Below are positions 28,061 through 38,140 of a stretch of DNA of 64,000 bases, one piece after another (position 1 is the stretch's first letter; every line of letters begins with the position of its first letter). A program made the translations under genes and the position numbers. The notes below the pieces were generated by a model that did no database searches, had not been told where the DNA came from, and saw only the letters and a list, made by a program, of their open reading frames with translations. Location of the stretch: positions 5,928 through 69,927 of the forward strand of contig DASZKW010000105.1 of assembly GCA_035552775.1 (NCBI GenBank), given 5' to 3'. Source of the DNA: DASZKW01 sp035552775. GTDB taxonomy: Bacteria; Actinomycetota; Acidimicrobiia; Acidimicrobiales; Palsa-688.

Positions 28061-31000
28061 ATGTCCTCCCATTTGTTCAAGCGCGCGCGCCAGCGCGTGG
28101 CTTTACTGGCCGCCACCATGACCATTGCCGGCATGTCCGGGGTGACGGTGGGCGCGGCGCTGACCGCTCCGCCGGCGTACGCGTACACGGCGCCGTCGGT
28201 GGTCAAGGACATCAGCGCCAACTCGGTCACCTCGGGTGTGCTGTTCGGGGGCCGCAACGAGGCCCTGGCGGTCAACCCCGTGAACAACCAGATCGTGCTC
28301 GCGGCCGAGGAGTTCGGCGGGCTGTGGCGATCCAACGACGGCGGTGGCCACTGGGCCCACGTGGACGGGCTTCCGCTGACGGCGATGGACGACGTCAAGT
28401 TCGCCACGAGCGACCCGAGCCTCGTCATAGCCACCGGGGAGTACGACGGCGCCTCCGCCGACCACCAGGCGGAGGTCTACGTCAGCACCGACGGGGGTAC
28501 CACCTGGTCGCAGGCCAACACCACAACGTGTGGAGGCAACGGGGCTCGCAGCGCCCACAAGATCGTCATCGGCGCCGGCACCCCCGGCAGCCTGACCGTG
28601 TTCGTGGCCACCGACTGCGGTCTGGTGGAGAGCACCAACTCCGGCTCGACGTGGTCCAATGTGCTGCCCAACGGGGTTGGCAACCAGTTCTGGGGCATGG
28701 CCATTGGCGGCACCGGTCCGAACTTCAGCGTCGACACCTGCGGTGGCTCGGGCTTTTTCCGCTCCACCAACGGCGGCGGGGCGTGGGTGCAGAACACGGG
28801 GGCACTGGCCGGTGGCTCGTTGCCATGCCGCATAGCCACTGCCCCGGGTGACGCCAGCGTGGTGTTCCTGGCTTCGTACTCCAAGACCAAGGCCTCCAAT
28901 GGGTTGTGCCTGGGCCAGCTGTTGGAGTCCGACAACGGCGGCACTTCTTTCACCAGCCTCAATCCCACAGGCGACGGCAACTGCCGCCCGGCCAACGTCA
29001 TCACCGCCCCCGGATTCGACGGATTGGCCAACCACTTCGAGGTGTTCTTCGCCACCGACACCAACTGGGTGCACCAGACCTGCGACCTGAACAACCTGCC
29101 CGGCGCCACCGCCTGCGGGGTCGGCAACGGCGCCGACGGCGGGGCATTCTCGGACTACGACGGCAGCATCAAGGCCGTGCACAACGGCCCAGACTCCTCC
29201 GACCTCGGCTTCGGCGCCAACGGCTGCCCGGACCTGTCCACCGGCGACGGCGGCATCTTCTCCACCGCCGACGGCTGCGACTCGAGCCCGACGTTCACCC
29301 AGGCCAACGTGGGCCTGCACGCCCTCCAGGCGACCGGCGGCGCCGGCACGTCGTACTCCGGCCACACCGATTTGTACTTCAGCACCCAGGACAACGGCAT
29401 CTGGAACACCGGCGACGGCGGCAGCAACTGGCAGGTACAGGGTCCCGACGTCTACGGGGTATTCGCCGACCAGGACGGCCCGCCGTCACAGGTGATCTAC
29501 AAGGAGTGCTGCTTTGGTAGCCCCCCGAGTGCGCACCTGCTACAGAACAACGAGGCTCTCAGCAGTGAGGGCTCGTTTAGCGGGCCCCCCGGCAACCTCC
29601 CCGCATTCGGCAACATCCTCGGCGCCCAGTTCGGCTACCAGAGCTACGCCCTGCTGACTGCGGACAGCACGCCGACGTGGAGGGTCTACGTGACCACCAA
29701 CAATGGCAGCTCGTGGACGCAGATGGGCGCTGATCTCCCAGCCGGGAGCAACCCCAGCCAACTGGTCGCCTCGGGCACGCCGGCCTCGCCGAGCTTCTAC
29801 CTGCTCAACACGGTCGGCGCCAACCCCCCGACCGTCTCGCGCCTGGCAGGGTCCCTCAACGGCACCGCCACCTTCACCCCGACCGACAACGGGCTGACCA
29901 GCCCCGCCCTGATCGGCGTCGACCCGACCAACCCGCTTCTCCTCTACGCCGAGGACAACGCCAACAACGGGGCCATGATGCGCAGCGTCAACGGCGGAGC
30001 CTCGTGGGTCGCCGACTCCCAACTCACCAACCTCATCACCGCGAGCGGTGCCTACTCGTTCCCCGGTTTTGTCACCGCCATCGGGTTCGACCCCAACAGC
30101 GCCACGGTGCTGGTCGGCACCACCGACGAGGGTGTGTTCGCCTCCACCAACGGCGGTGGGGTCTGGTCGTCGCTCCACGGTTCGGGATCGGTCGAACGGG
30201 CCGTCGCCTTCTTCTTCGACGAGAAGACGGGCAAGGCGTACGCCACCAGCAGGGGCCGGGCCGAATGGGAGATCGACCTCCCCCACGCCGACCTGTCGAT
30301 CACCAAGACCCATTTCCCCGACCCGGTGCTCGCCGGCAACCAACTGACGTGGGACCTCAGCGTCACCAACGACGGCCCCGACGCCGCGCCTGACGTGACG
30401 GTGACCGACACCCTCCCGCCCCAGCTCACCTACCTGACCAACAACCTCAACCCGCCCGCGGGCTGCAGCGCCAACCTCGGCGTGGTGACGTGCTCGCTCG
30501 GCGACCTGGCCAGCGGCCAGACCGTCACATTCGAGATAGTGACCCTGGTCAGTCCTGACACCGTCGTCAACACCGGCGGGGCCACGAGCATCACCAACAC
30601 GGCGGTGGTTGGCAGCGCCGCGGTTGTCGACTCCAACCAGGCCAACAACACCGCCGAGGACACCGCGGTCGTCAACGACTCCGCCGACCTGTCGGTGACC
30701 AAGCTGTGCACGCCCGACACCACCGTGTACGCGGGGACGCCGATCACCTGCACCGTGTACGTGGACAACCACGGGCCTTCCTACGCCCGCAACGTGGTAC
30801 TCGACGACACCGCCTCGTCCAACGGGGCGTTCACCGTCTCCAACATGGCGATCTCGCCCGGACCGACCACCTGCAACACCAGCCCGGTCAGCGGGGGCCA
30901 GACCACCATATGCGCGGTCGGCAACCTGGCGCCGGCGTCCACCACCCACACGGGGAGGGTGACCCTCACCTACACGATCAACGCCAACCAGGGCCAGAAC

Positions 31001-32227
31001 ATAGACAACGTGGCCTCTGTTCGCAGCGACACACCCGATCCGGACGCGACCAACAACCAGGCCCAGGTCAACCTCACCGTCACCGCGGTGGCCGACCTGG
31101 CCCTCACCGAGAGCGGCCCGGCATCGGTGGTGGCGGGCACGCCGATCACCTGGACGCTGCACGCATCCAACAACGGGCCGTCGACGGCGAGCAACGTGGC
31201 GATCACCGACACCGTCCCCGCCGGAGTGTCGATCACCTCGGTGACGATGCCGGGGTCATCGTGCACGGCCGGCGTCCCGGGTGACTCCACCCGGCCCACG
31301 GTGTGCACCTTCGGTTCGCTCGCACCCTCGGCGACGTCGTCGACGATGACGATCAACGCCACCGTCAACCCCCAGACGACGGGGATCCTCCACAACGACG
31401 CCGACGTGAGCAGCGCCACCTTCGACAACAACAGCACCAACAACCTGGCCCACAGCGACACCACTGTGGTGGTGCAACCCGGCCTGTCGGTGACGGAGGC
31501 TGCCACTCCCACCACGGCCACCGCCGGCATGGCGCTGAGCTACCAGATAACCGTTGCCAACGCCGGCCCGTCGACGGCGACCGGCGTGTATCTGAGTGAC
31601 GTGCTCCCCGCCGCGGTCACCTTCAACTCCACCGGTGGGTCCGGCACCTGCGGCTTCCAGACGAGCAGCAACACCGTCACCTGCCAGCTGGCCAACCTCG
31701 ACCCCGGCCAGAGCGAGTCGGTGTTCATCTACACCACCGTCAAGTCGTCGACGCCGCCTGGGTCGATCACCAACACGGTGACGGCGAGCGCCACCTCGAG
31801 CCCCAACGCCACCGCTTCGCTCACCACACCCGTCCAGACGCGGGCGGACCTGGCCGTCGTGCTCACTTCGGACGCGGTCGTGTACAAACCATCGACGACC
31901 ATCCACTACCAGGTCACCGTCACCAACGCCGGGCCGTCCGACGCCCAGCAGGTGGTAGTCACCCAGGCGCTGCCCACGGTGAAGCAGGGCAAGTACGTGT
32001 CCAACAACATCGGCTGCGCCCCGCCGTCGGGGACAACCCTGGTGTGCCAGTCGCCATCGGTGGCCGCCCTGGCTACCATCCCCGCCGGGGGGTCGGTGAC
32101 ATGGCAGGTAAACTTCTACATCACCGGCAACAAGGGCACCATCACCAGCACCGTGACGGTGACGTCGGCGACCACCGACCCGGTGGCGTCGAACAACTCC
32201 TCGACTCGGGTGGTGACCGTCAAGTAG
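28061..32227 (+). CDS. Large secreted BNR-repeat and DUF11-repeat protein
   Basis: The product is 1388 residues, with ggaggt upstream of ATG 28061. A Sec signal peptide ends near AYA at residue 40. About 700 residues of sialidase/sortilin-type BNR repeats (S-x-D-G-G-x-x-W, for example STDGGTTWS and STNGGGVWS) form beta-propellers. From about residue 742 there are five DUF11 domains, each with the N-x-G-P-S/D turn followed by DTLP or similar. No LPXTG or C-terminal helix is present, so it is released or held by other proteins. Catalysis is uncertain; the BNR fold may only bind glycans. Confidence 0.85.
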   Translation: MSSHLFKRARQRVALLAATMTIAGMSGVTVGAALTAPPAYAYTAPSVVKDISANSVTSGVLFGGRNEALAVNPVNNQIVLAAEEFGGLWRSNDGGGHWAHVDGLPLTAMDDVKFATSDPSLVIATGEYDGASADHQAEVYVSTDGGTTWSQANTTTCGGNGARSAHKIVIGAGTPGSLTVFVATDCGLVESTNSGSTWSNVLPNGVGNQFWGMAIGGTGPNFSVDTCGGSGFFRSTNGGGAWVQNTGALAGGSLPCRIATAPGDASVVFLASYSKTKASNGLCLGQLLESDNGGTSFTSLNPTGDGNCRPANVITAPGFDGLANHFEVFFATDTNWVHQTCDLNNLPGATACGVGNGADGGAFSDYDGSIKAVHNGPDSSDLGFGANGCPDLSTGDGGIFSTADGCDSSPTFTQANVGLHALQATGGAGTSYSGHTDLYFSTQDNGIWNTGDGGSNWQVQGPDVYGVFADQDGPPSQVIYKECCFGSPPSAHLLQNNEALSSEGSFSGPPGNLPAFGNILGAQFGYQSYALLTADSTPTWRVYVTTNNGSSWTQMGADLPAGSNPSQLVASGTPASPSFYLLNTVGANPPTVSRLAGSLNGTATFTPTDNGLTSPALIGVDPTNPLLLYAEDNANNGAMMRSVNGGASWVADSQLTNLITASGAYSFPGFVTAIGFDPNSATVLVGTTDEGVFASTNGGGVWSSLHGSGSVERAVAFFFDEKTGKAYATSRGRAEWEIDLPHADLSITKTHFPDPVLAGNQLTWDLSVTNDGPDAAPDVTVTDTLPPQLTYLTNNLNPPAGCSANLGVVTCSLGDLASGQTVTFEIVTLVSPDTVVNTGGATSITNTAVVGSAAVVDSNQANNTAEDTAVVNDSADLSVTKLCTPDTTVYAGTPITCTVYVDNHGPSYARNVVLDDTASSNGAFTVSNMAISPGPTTCNTSPVSGGQTTICAVGNLAPASTTHTGRVTLTYTINANQGQNIDNVASVRSDTPDPDATNNQAQVNLTVTAVADLALTESGPASVVAGTPITWTLHASNNGPSTASNVAITDTVPAGVSITSVTMPGSSCTAGVPGDSTRPTVCTFGSLAPSATSSTMTINATVNPQTTGILHNDADVSSATFDNNSTNNLAHSDTTVVVQPGLSVTEAATPTTATAGMALSYQITVANAGPSTATGVYLSDVLPAAVTFNSTGGSGTCGFQTSSNTVTCQLANLDPGQSESVFIYTTVKSSTPPGSITNTVTASATSSPNATASLTTPVQTRADLAVVLTSDAVVYKPSTTIHYQVTVTNAGPSDAQQVVVTQALPTVKQGKYVSNNIGCAPPSGTTLVCQSPSVAALATIPAGGSVTWQVNFYITGNKGTITSTVTVTSATTDPVASNNSSTRVVTVK

Positions 32228-32259
32228 CCATTACGCGTGTCACCCCGGGCTCGGATTCG

Positions 32260-33162
32260 ATGAGCGGGCGCCGCCGGGTGCGTTGTCTGTGCCGCTCGAC
32301 GACGGTTGCCGCCTCGGTGGTGTTCGCCACCGTGTCCGGCGCGACGGTGGGCACCTGGTTTGCCGCCCCGGCGGGCGCCGTAGTGGTTGGGGCTGCGGCC
32401 GGGGCCGGGGCTGCGGCCGGGGCCGGGGCTGCGGCCGGGGCCGGGGCTGCGGCCGGGGCTGCGGCCGGGGCTGCGGCCGGGGCTGGCGGGGCTTTGGCTG
32501 CGGCCGGCGCGCCCGGCGTGGCGGTCGACCCCACCTACGGGCCGCCGCTCATCACCATCAAGGTGACCGGCGCCCACTTCTGCGGGCGCCCGTGCGGGCC
32601 GGTGGCGATCGCCTTGGGGAGCCTCTACGTGGCCAGCGCCATACCCGTCGCCCCCGACGGCACCTTCACCACCTTCGTGCGCGTCCCCGGAACCGTGCGT
32701 CCCGGTGCGGTACCGGTCGTCGCATCCCAGTCCGAGGCCAACGGGGCAATCAACCGAGCGCAGACCAACTACACAGTCACCATCGGCACCCCGGCGCCCA
32801 CCAGCTACCCGACCCCATCCGTCGTCCAACCCCCCACGGGGGCAACGCCCCCCGGCGGCACGGCGCCCCCCTCGGCGACGGCGACGACTGGTGGCAGCAC
32901 CCTCCCGTCCGGGGTGGTCAAGCCGGCGACCAGCCGCACGGTGCCGGCCCCCGGCGCCGCCAAGACGAGCACGCCGACCAGGCCGGGCGTGACGAGCCCA
33001 GGGCGGAGCACTCGACCGGTGGCCTCGCCGGCCGACGCGCCCCACCGCCCCGCCGCGGGGGGCACGTCGCTGCTGGTGCCGGCGCTCGCCGGCGCCGCTG
33101 TCCTGGCTCTGGCCGGCGCCGCCGCGCTGTTACAGGCTCGGCGGCGCCGTCGGAAGAGCTAG
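32260..33162 (+). CDS. Surface protein with Gly/Ala repeats and C-terminal anchor
   Basis: The product is 300 residues from ATG 32260; no strong ribosome-binding site. A signal peptide (VAASVVFATVSGATVG... APAGA) is followed directly by a GAAAGA repeat tract. A compact domain with two cysteines (HFCGRPCG) then gives way to a long Pro/Thr linker. A C-terminal helix with the tail RRRRRKS should anchor it in the membrane. It probably displays its domain outside the cell. Its stop shares CTAG with the convergent gene. Confidence 0.7.
   Translation: MSGRRRVRCLCRSTTVAASVVFATVSGATVGTWFAAPAGAVVVGAAAGAGAAAGAGAAAGAGAAAGAAAGAAAGAGGALAAAGAPGVAVDPTYGPPLITIKVTGAHFCGRPCGPVAIALGSLYVASAIPVAPDGTFTTFVRVPGTVRPGAVPVVASQSEANGAINRAQTNYTVTIGTPAPTSYPTPSVVQPPTGATPPGGTAPPSATATTGGSTLPSGVVKPATSRTVPAPGAAKTSTPTRPGVTSPGRSTRPVASPADAPHRPAAGGTSLLVPALAGAAVLALAGAAALLQARRRRRKS
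32389..32490 (+). repeat. In-frame GGGGCTGCGGCC minisatellite
   Basis: Units of ggggctgcggcc, alternating with ggggccggggctgcggcc, are repeated with near identity and encode the GAAAGA tract just after the signal peptide. Confidence 0.85.
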
Positions 33163-34697
33163 TTGCTGGCGTCGGCTGGTCTCCAGTCGAGCACGCACGG
33201 CTGGCTGACCGTCCGGAACGAGTTGTGGCTCCAGTCGTTGGTGCCGCATCCCGGGTTCTGGTCCTCGGCGTCGAAGTAGCGGTTGCCGGTGCCCTTGTTG
33301 GAGACGAGGACGTTGTTCGAGGCGCCGGTACCCGGGACGTAGACGGGGAGGCCGTTGGAGCCGAAGACCGGGTGGTGGCTGGGGTCGTAAAGCTGGGCCA
33401 TCTCGACCCCGATGCCGTCGCTGCCGTTGCCGTTGACCGTGTTGTGGCTGACGGTGTTGCGGTCCGCGCCCGGCGACAGCTCGATGCCGTCTCCCTGGCC
33501 GGTGTTCCCCGGAAGGGTCAAGCCGTTGAACGAGGAGGTGTTGTGGATCACCGTGTCGTCGGTCGCCGCGCACAGCACCGTGCTGTTGGGCGGATAGTCG
33601 TTGCAGCTACCGGGGGTGGACCACAGGCCGGGCCCACGAGGTCCCGCCCTGGTGCTGTACAGGATGATGCCGCTGTCCTTGTTGTACTCGGTGGTGTTGC
33701 CCACCACCGTCTCGAAGCTCGCCTGGACGGCCTTGGAGACCCCCATGCCGAACAGGTTGATCCCGAACCCCTGAGTCCGCCCGTAGCCGTTGTGGTTGGA
33801 CGTGTTGTCCTTGACGAGGGTGTTGATGTTTCCCACGTCGCCGGTGCAGGTGACTTGGGTCAGCGGCACGAGGAAGGCGTCGTGGCACGACGCGTCGACC
33901 AGGATGCCGTTGTTGCCGGTGTCGGTCACCACGTTGCGCTCGACGTCGGTGTTGGTCATGTTGGGACCCTCCACCCTGATGCCCTCGTCGACGATCCCGG
34001 GCATCTGAGATCCCAGCGGGACGGCCACGCCGGTGGCGGCGGGCGTGCATGTCGTCGAGCCGCAGAGGGCGACGTTGTTGTCGGCCACCTGGTTGTCGAG
34101 GATCTTGTTGCCGGTGCCAGACATAGCCGGGCTGACGACGCCGTTGGTGACAGTGTACGGGCCGGTGACCAAGGTGATCCCGGAGTACTGGCCGTTGTGG
34201 GTGACGACGTTGTGGGTGATGTCGTTGTAGCTGGAGTTCCAAACGCTGACGCCGTCGCCGTTGTTGTTGCCGCCGATGGGGCTGATGTTGTCGTGCACGT
34301 TGAGCCGGGTGACCGTGTTGCCCTGGCCGTTGTCGATCCGCACGCCGGCCGCGAAGCCGGATACCTCACCGTTGAGGACCGTCGAGTCCGTCGCGCCGTC
34401 GAGGTGGATGCCGACCGAGTCGGCGGGCGGCCCCGTCCCGTACGAGTTCAAAGCCCCGAACACCTTGTGCCCGTTGAGGTTGAGAGTCACGTCTTTTGCG
34501 CTAATCGTGAGACCGTTGCCCGGGCACGGCCCGAGGTCGTTCGCCAGCACCGTGTCTTGGGTCAGCACCGCCCCACAGGCAAGGTCCTGGGCCGCCTGCG
34601 CTGACGCCGAGCTCACAAGAGCAGGGCTCAGCATGGTCATGCTGGCAACCATCGCCAAGGCTGGTACCGCGGTAACAGCGCGTTGAAGTCGATGCAT
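33159..34697 (-). CDS. Secreted right-handed beta-helix protein
   Basis: The product is 512 residues with a signal peptide cleaved after ASA near residue 33. The body is a series of roughly 22-residue beta-helix rungs rich in Asn and Gly (GNTVTRLNVHDN, NDITHNVVTHNG, NTVSHNTVNGNG), as in NosD and pectate-lyase-like proteins. It probably binds or cleaves a polysaccharide; no catalytic set is obvious. It converges on the anchored-protein gene with a four-base overlap at the stops. Confidence 0.8.
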   Translation of the reverse strand: MHRLQRAVTAVPALAMVASMTMLSPALVSSASAQAAQDLACGAVLTQDTVLANDLGPCPGNGLTISAKDVTLNLNGHKVFGALNSYGTGPPADSVGIHLDGATDSTVLNGEVSGFAAGVRIDNGQGNTVTRLNVHDNISPIGGNNNGDGVSVWNSSYNDITHNVVTHNGQYSGITLVTGPYTVTNGVVSPAMSGTGNKILDNQVADNNVALCGSTTCTPAATGVAVPLGSQMPGIVDEGIRVEGPNMTNTDVERNVVTDTGNNGILVDASCHDAFLVPLTQVTCTGDVGNINTLVKDNTSNHNGYGRTQGFGINLFGMGVSKAVQASFETVVGNTTEYNKDSGIILYSTRAGPRGPGLWSTPGSCNDYPPNSTVLCAATDDTVIHNTSSFNGLTLPGNTGQGDGIELSPGADRNTVSHNTVNGNGSDGIGVEMAQLYDPSHHPVFGSNGLPVYVPGTGASNNVLVSNKGTGNRYFDAEDQNPGCGTNDWSHNSFRTVSQPCVLDWRPADASN

Positions 34698-34879
34698 GGG
34701 TAGTCATCCTTTGTACTGTCGGGTTTCGCCGGGTGCCGTATGTCGCGTAGTCACGAGGCATCGAGGCGCCATAAACCTATACATTTTGCCCCTACTCCCC
34801 GCCTGAGTCCGGTGCCCGCGGCACCTCCGAAGTACACGCCCGGACTTCTAAGAAATCAAAATAGCACAGTTCGGCTGGA

Positions 34880-36535
34880 TTATGGCCGGCGGCGCTTACG
34901 CTGCGGCAGGTCGCGCAACTGGATGCTGACGAGAAGCCAGGCGCCGGCCGCAGCGGCCAGGAGGAACAACACGATCGCCACAGTCGGATAGCCGAACAGC
35001 CGCGCCGTGGTTGGCACGCGCATGATAAGCGCCGCCCCGATGATGAGCGAGGCAATGACCACACCGCTCGTGACGCGGTTCGCCAGCTTCTGGACACTGC
35101 GCATGATGTCCTGCTCATCGATGCCTTGCACCCTGAGCTTCAGCTCACCCTCGGCAAGGGCGTCCATTACCTTGTTCACGCGTCCCGGGAAACGTTCGGC
35201 GAACTCTTTCGCTTCCATCGCCGCAGCCATGACGTTGCCGGGCGACACGGCCTGGGTCAGCTTGCGCCGCATCAGGTCCGTGCCCTCGCGTTCGATGGCG
35301 GCGTTGGGATCGAAATCGGGGTCGAGCACCCGGACGACCTCGTCGAGATTCAGCAAGGCCTTACCCAGCATCGTCAGCTCGGCCGGTAGGCGAAGCCCGC
35401 AGCCCCCGGAGATTCGGGTGAGCTCGCCTACCACGGCGCCCGCCTGGATCTCATCGATCGTCGAGCCCTGGTTCCGGCTTACCAGCTCGGCCGCCTCCCT
35501 GCGGAACCGGTCCACGTCGTAGTCGTCGAGCTTCTGGCCGATTTCTATGGAGATCTCAGCGGCGTCGAGTCCGTGACCCTGGCTGACTGCGAGAAGCAAT
35601 TTGATCAGGCTGTCCTGCATCTCGGGAGCCACCCGCGCCACCATCCCCAGATCGAGCAGGCCCAACTTGCCGTCGTCGGTGACCAGGATGTTGCCGGGAT
35701 GGGGGTCGGCGTGGAAGAAGCCGTCGACGAGGATCTGGTCGAGATAGGCGGAGAACAGTTCCCTGGCCATCCGGGGTCCGTCGAGCTCCATCAGGGCGAG
35801 TGGCCCCAGGCGTCCGACGTTGCGTCCGGCCAAATAGTCCATGGTGAGCACGACGCCGGTCGTGTAATCCTCGACGGGTTGAGGGACCACGATGCGAGCA
35901 TGGTGAGCCAGATTGCTGCCCAGAGTTACGAGGTTCCTGGCCTCTTGGCGGTAGTCGAGCTCAGCCATGAGTGATCGCCGGAACTCGGCCACCATATCGA
36001 CGAACCCGAAGCGCCGACCAGCGTCGGTGTGCTCGTCGGCAAACTCGGCGATGCTCTCGATGGCGTCCATGTCGTCGACTATCCGCGCCCGGATGTTCGG
36101 GCGTTGAACCTTCACTGCTACCGGCCGGCCGTCACGCAGCTCGCCACGGTGGACCTGTCCAAGGGACGCAGAAGCAATTGGCGTTGGCTCGAAGCTGGCA
36201 AACGCCTTGGACACCTTCACCCCGAGCTCGACCGCCACTATCTGCTCGACCTCGTCGAAACTGAACGGCTCGACCTTGTCTTGCAGGCGGGAAAGCGCCT
36301 TCAGATACGGCGTGGGCAAAAGGTCGGCACGGGTCGAAAGGACCTGACCGAGTTTCACGAACGTCGGTCCCTTGGCCTCCAAATCCGCGGCGAGCTCCTC
36401 GGCATCGTGGTCTGCGGCGGCGGAACCGTCCGTAGCGGCGGGATCGGATCGATGGTTCAGGCCTGAGCGGCCGTGCTTGATCAGCAGCGCCCCGATGTCT
36501 TTGTATTGAGCGAGGTACCTAGGCTTCAGTGACAC
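34880..36535 (-). CDS. UbiB/ABC1-type atypical kinase
   Basis: The product is 551 residues. Family motifs are in order: the KxGQ-type GPTFVKLGQVLSTRADLLP, the Ala-rich loop ASLGQVH, the lysine VAVKVQRP, the catalytic HADPHPGN and DLGMV. Two C-terminal helices (VVIASLIIGAALIM and VAIVLFLLAAAAGAWLLV) anchor it in the membrane. Such proteins support isoprenoid-quinone or lipid metabolism through ATPase activity. It is divergent from the zinc-ribbon gene at 36743. Confidence 0.92.
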   Translation of the reverse strand: MSLKPRYLAQYKDIGALLIKHGRSGLNHRSDPAATDGSAAADHDAEELAADLEAKGPTFVKLGQVLSTRADLLPTPYLKALSRLQDKVEPFSFDEVEQIVAVELGVKVSKAFASFEPTPIASASLGQVHRGELRDGRPVAVKVQRPNIRARIVDDMDAIESIAEFADEHTDAGRRFGFVDMVAEFRRSLMAELDYRQEARNLVTLGSNLAHHARIVVPQPVEDYTTGVVLTMDYLAGRNVGRLGPLALMELDGPRMARELFSAYLDQILVDGFFHADPHPGNILVTDDGKLGLLDLGMVARVAPEMQDSLIKLLLAVSQGHGLDAAEISIEIGQKLDDYDVDRFRREAAELVSRNQGSTIDEIQAGAVVGELTRISGGCGLRLPAELTMLGKALLNLDEVVRVLDPDFDPNAAIEREGTDLMRRKLTQAVSPGNVMAAAMEAKEFAERFPGRVNKVMDALAEGELKLRVQGIDEQDIMRSVQKLANRVTSGVVIASLIIGAALIMRVPTTARLFGYPTVAIVLFLLAAAAGAWLLVSIQLRDLPQRKRRRP

Positions 36536-36742
36536 TCGAGATAAACCCTTCTGGTCCCCGACGCTACGAGCCGGCCGATATCCGAATTGCGCAAACTATC
36601 CGTGCTGCGGTCCACTCGACCCAGTTGGGAAGAATGCCAAGAGCCTGTTGCAGCGACGGGCTGTCAGGGTACCTGCCGCCGCGCTGAAGCGGGGCCACGA
36701 CTGCCCGGGCCGTCGGCTCCCGTCCCGAGCTCTGAGTAGCTT

Positions 36743-38077
36743 GTGTCGATGCTGCGCTGCGCGGGTTGCGGTGAGCCGGTTTCGGAGTGGGCGGCGCGCT
36801 GTCCGGTCTGCGGGCGTACCACCGGCGACGCCGTACCAAGCCCAGACGACGTCGAGCCAAGCCCGGACGTCGCCGATCCCTGCGCCGCGACCGCACGGAG
36901 CCGGGTGCCGAGATGGCTCGTCGTCACGATCGCCGTGGCCGTGTTAGCTACCGCCGGCACCGTCGCCGGCATTGAGATGACGTCACAATCCCAGGGCATC
37001 ACCAGCCCGACCCCGGGCGCCTTGGCCCGCGCCTTGGCTGGCTTCGGCGGTCGGGTGCTGGTGATGACCCCCGCCGCCACCGTCGAAACGACAGCTCCCG
37101 ACGGTGAGAACGCCCTGGCAATCCCGGGTGTGGGCCCGTTCCAGGACCCGACCGTGGACGTCGCCCCCGACCAGAAGCTGTTCGCGGTCAGCACCGAGGG
37201 GCGCCTCGTGGCTCTGATCGAGGACCGCCCAGTGCTCGCTCCGGTCCGAGTCCTGACAGCGGCAATGGGCATCGCGGGTGCGGAGCCGTTCGCGGACGGT
37301 GACCGCGCCCTCGTAGTGGTAGGACCGGGCGGGACTGAGAACACAAACGCGATCGCCTTGCTCGTCGTCGGCGACGGCGCGCCCATCCCGCTTGGAAGCG
37401 GCGACGACGCGGCTGGCGACCCGCGGACATTGGGCGCTTTCGTATCGGTCGCCGCCACCCAACAGCCGACGATTGCGCCACCTGAGGTTTCTGCTGGCAA
37501 AGTCGATAGTCGGGTGGAGCTGCGACGCCCGGGCCAGGCGCCTGTCGTGGTCGCCACCGCTGCCAGGCTCGACGCAGACGCCGGCCAGGGCCCTACCACT
37601 GTTGCCCACCTGGCCGTACTCCCCGATGCCGCTGGAGACAAGCTGGCCGTGGCCCTCGACTTCAGCAGTGTCGGTGATGCCAACGTCCCCCTGGTTGTCA
37701 TCGCCCGTACCGGCCGGTTCCTCGGAGCTGTCGGTGCCGACCTCGGTCCGACCGAGAACATGACGCCCGCCTGGTCGCCGGACGGCAATTCCATCGCCTA
37801 CACAACCTTCGGCCCGAAGGGCGCGGGTCTGGCTGTGTGGACACCCGGTCGGGCGCCCGATGTGCGCGTCGCCCCCGATCACGGTGACGAGTTCAGCGGC
37901 TGCCTGTGGTCACCGCAGGCCACCGGGATCATCTGCCCCAATGCCTTGGGGCCCCGCCAGACGACCCAATGGGTGCTGGCCGCCAGCCATGGCGGACCGC
38001 TTTACCTGTTGCCCGACCCGGGCGTCCCGATCGCGTGGCTCCCCGGCCCAGTCCCCGTCAGCTCAGCCCGGCGCTGA
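36743..38077 (+). CDS. Zinc-ribbon membrane protein with beta-propeller-like domain
   Basis: The product is 444 residues (GTG 36743; ATG 36749 is equally possible). An N-terminal ribbon CAGCGEPVSEWAARCPVCG is followed by one membrane helix near residues 55-75. A large outer domain contains TolB/WD-like blades, such as MTPAWSPDGNSIAYTTFG. It resembles single-pass sensors or scaffolds of actinobacteria. Not assignable to a named gene. Confidence 0.7.
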   Translation: MSMLRCAGCGEPVSEWAARCPVCGRTTGDAVPSPDDVEPSPDVADPCAATARSRVPRWLVVTIAVAVLATAGTVAGIEMTSQSQGITSPTPGALARALAGFGGRVLVMTPAATVETTAPDGENALAIPGVGPFQDPTVDVAPDQKLFAVSTEGRLVALIEDRPVLAPVRVLTAAMGIAGAEPFADGDRALVVVGPGGTENTNAIALLVVGDGAPIPLGSGDDAAGDPRTLGAFVSVAATQQPTIAPPEVSAGKVDSRVELRRPGQAPVVVATAARLDADAGQGPTTVAHLAVLPDAAGDKLAVALDFSSVGDANVPLVVIARTGRFLGAVGADLGPTENMTPAWSPDGNSIAYTTFGPKGAGLAVWTPGRAPDVRVAPDHGDEFSGCLWSPQATGIICPNALGPRQTTQWVLAASHGGPLYLLPDPGVPIAWLPGPVPVSSARR

Positions 38078-38140
38078 CCCACGCTTCCGGCTCCCCTGGT
38101 ACCGTTTTTCCGGTGCAAGAGTTACGGAAGGTAGGCATTT

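Noticed and set aside
38078..38140. Cobalamin or SAM riboswitch before metE
   Set aside because: Only 63 bases separate the genes, too short for either aptamer, and no consensus pieces are visible.
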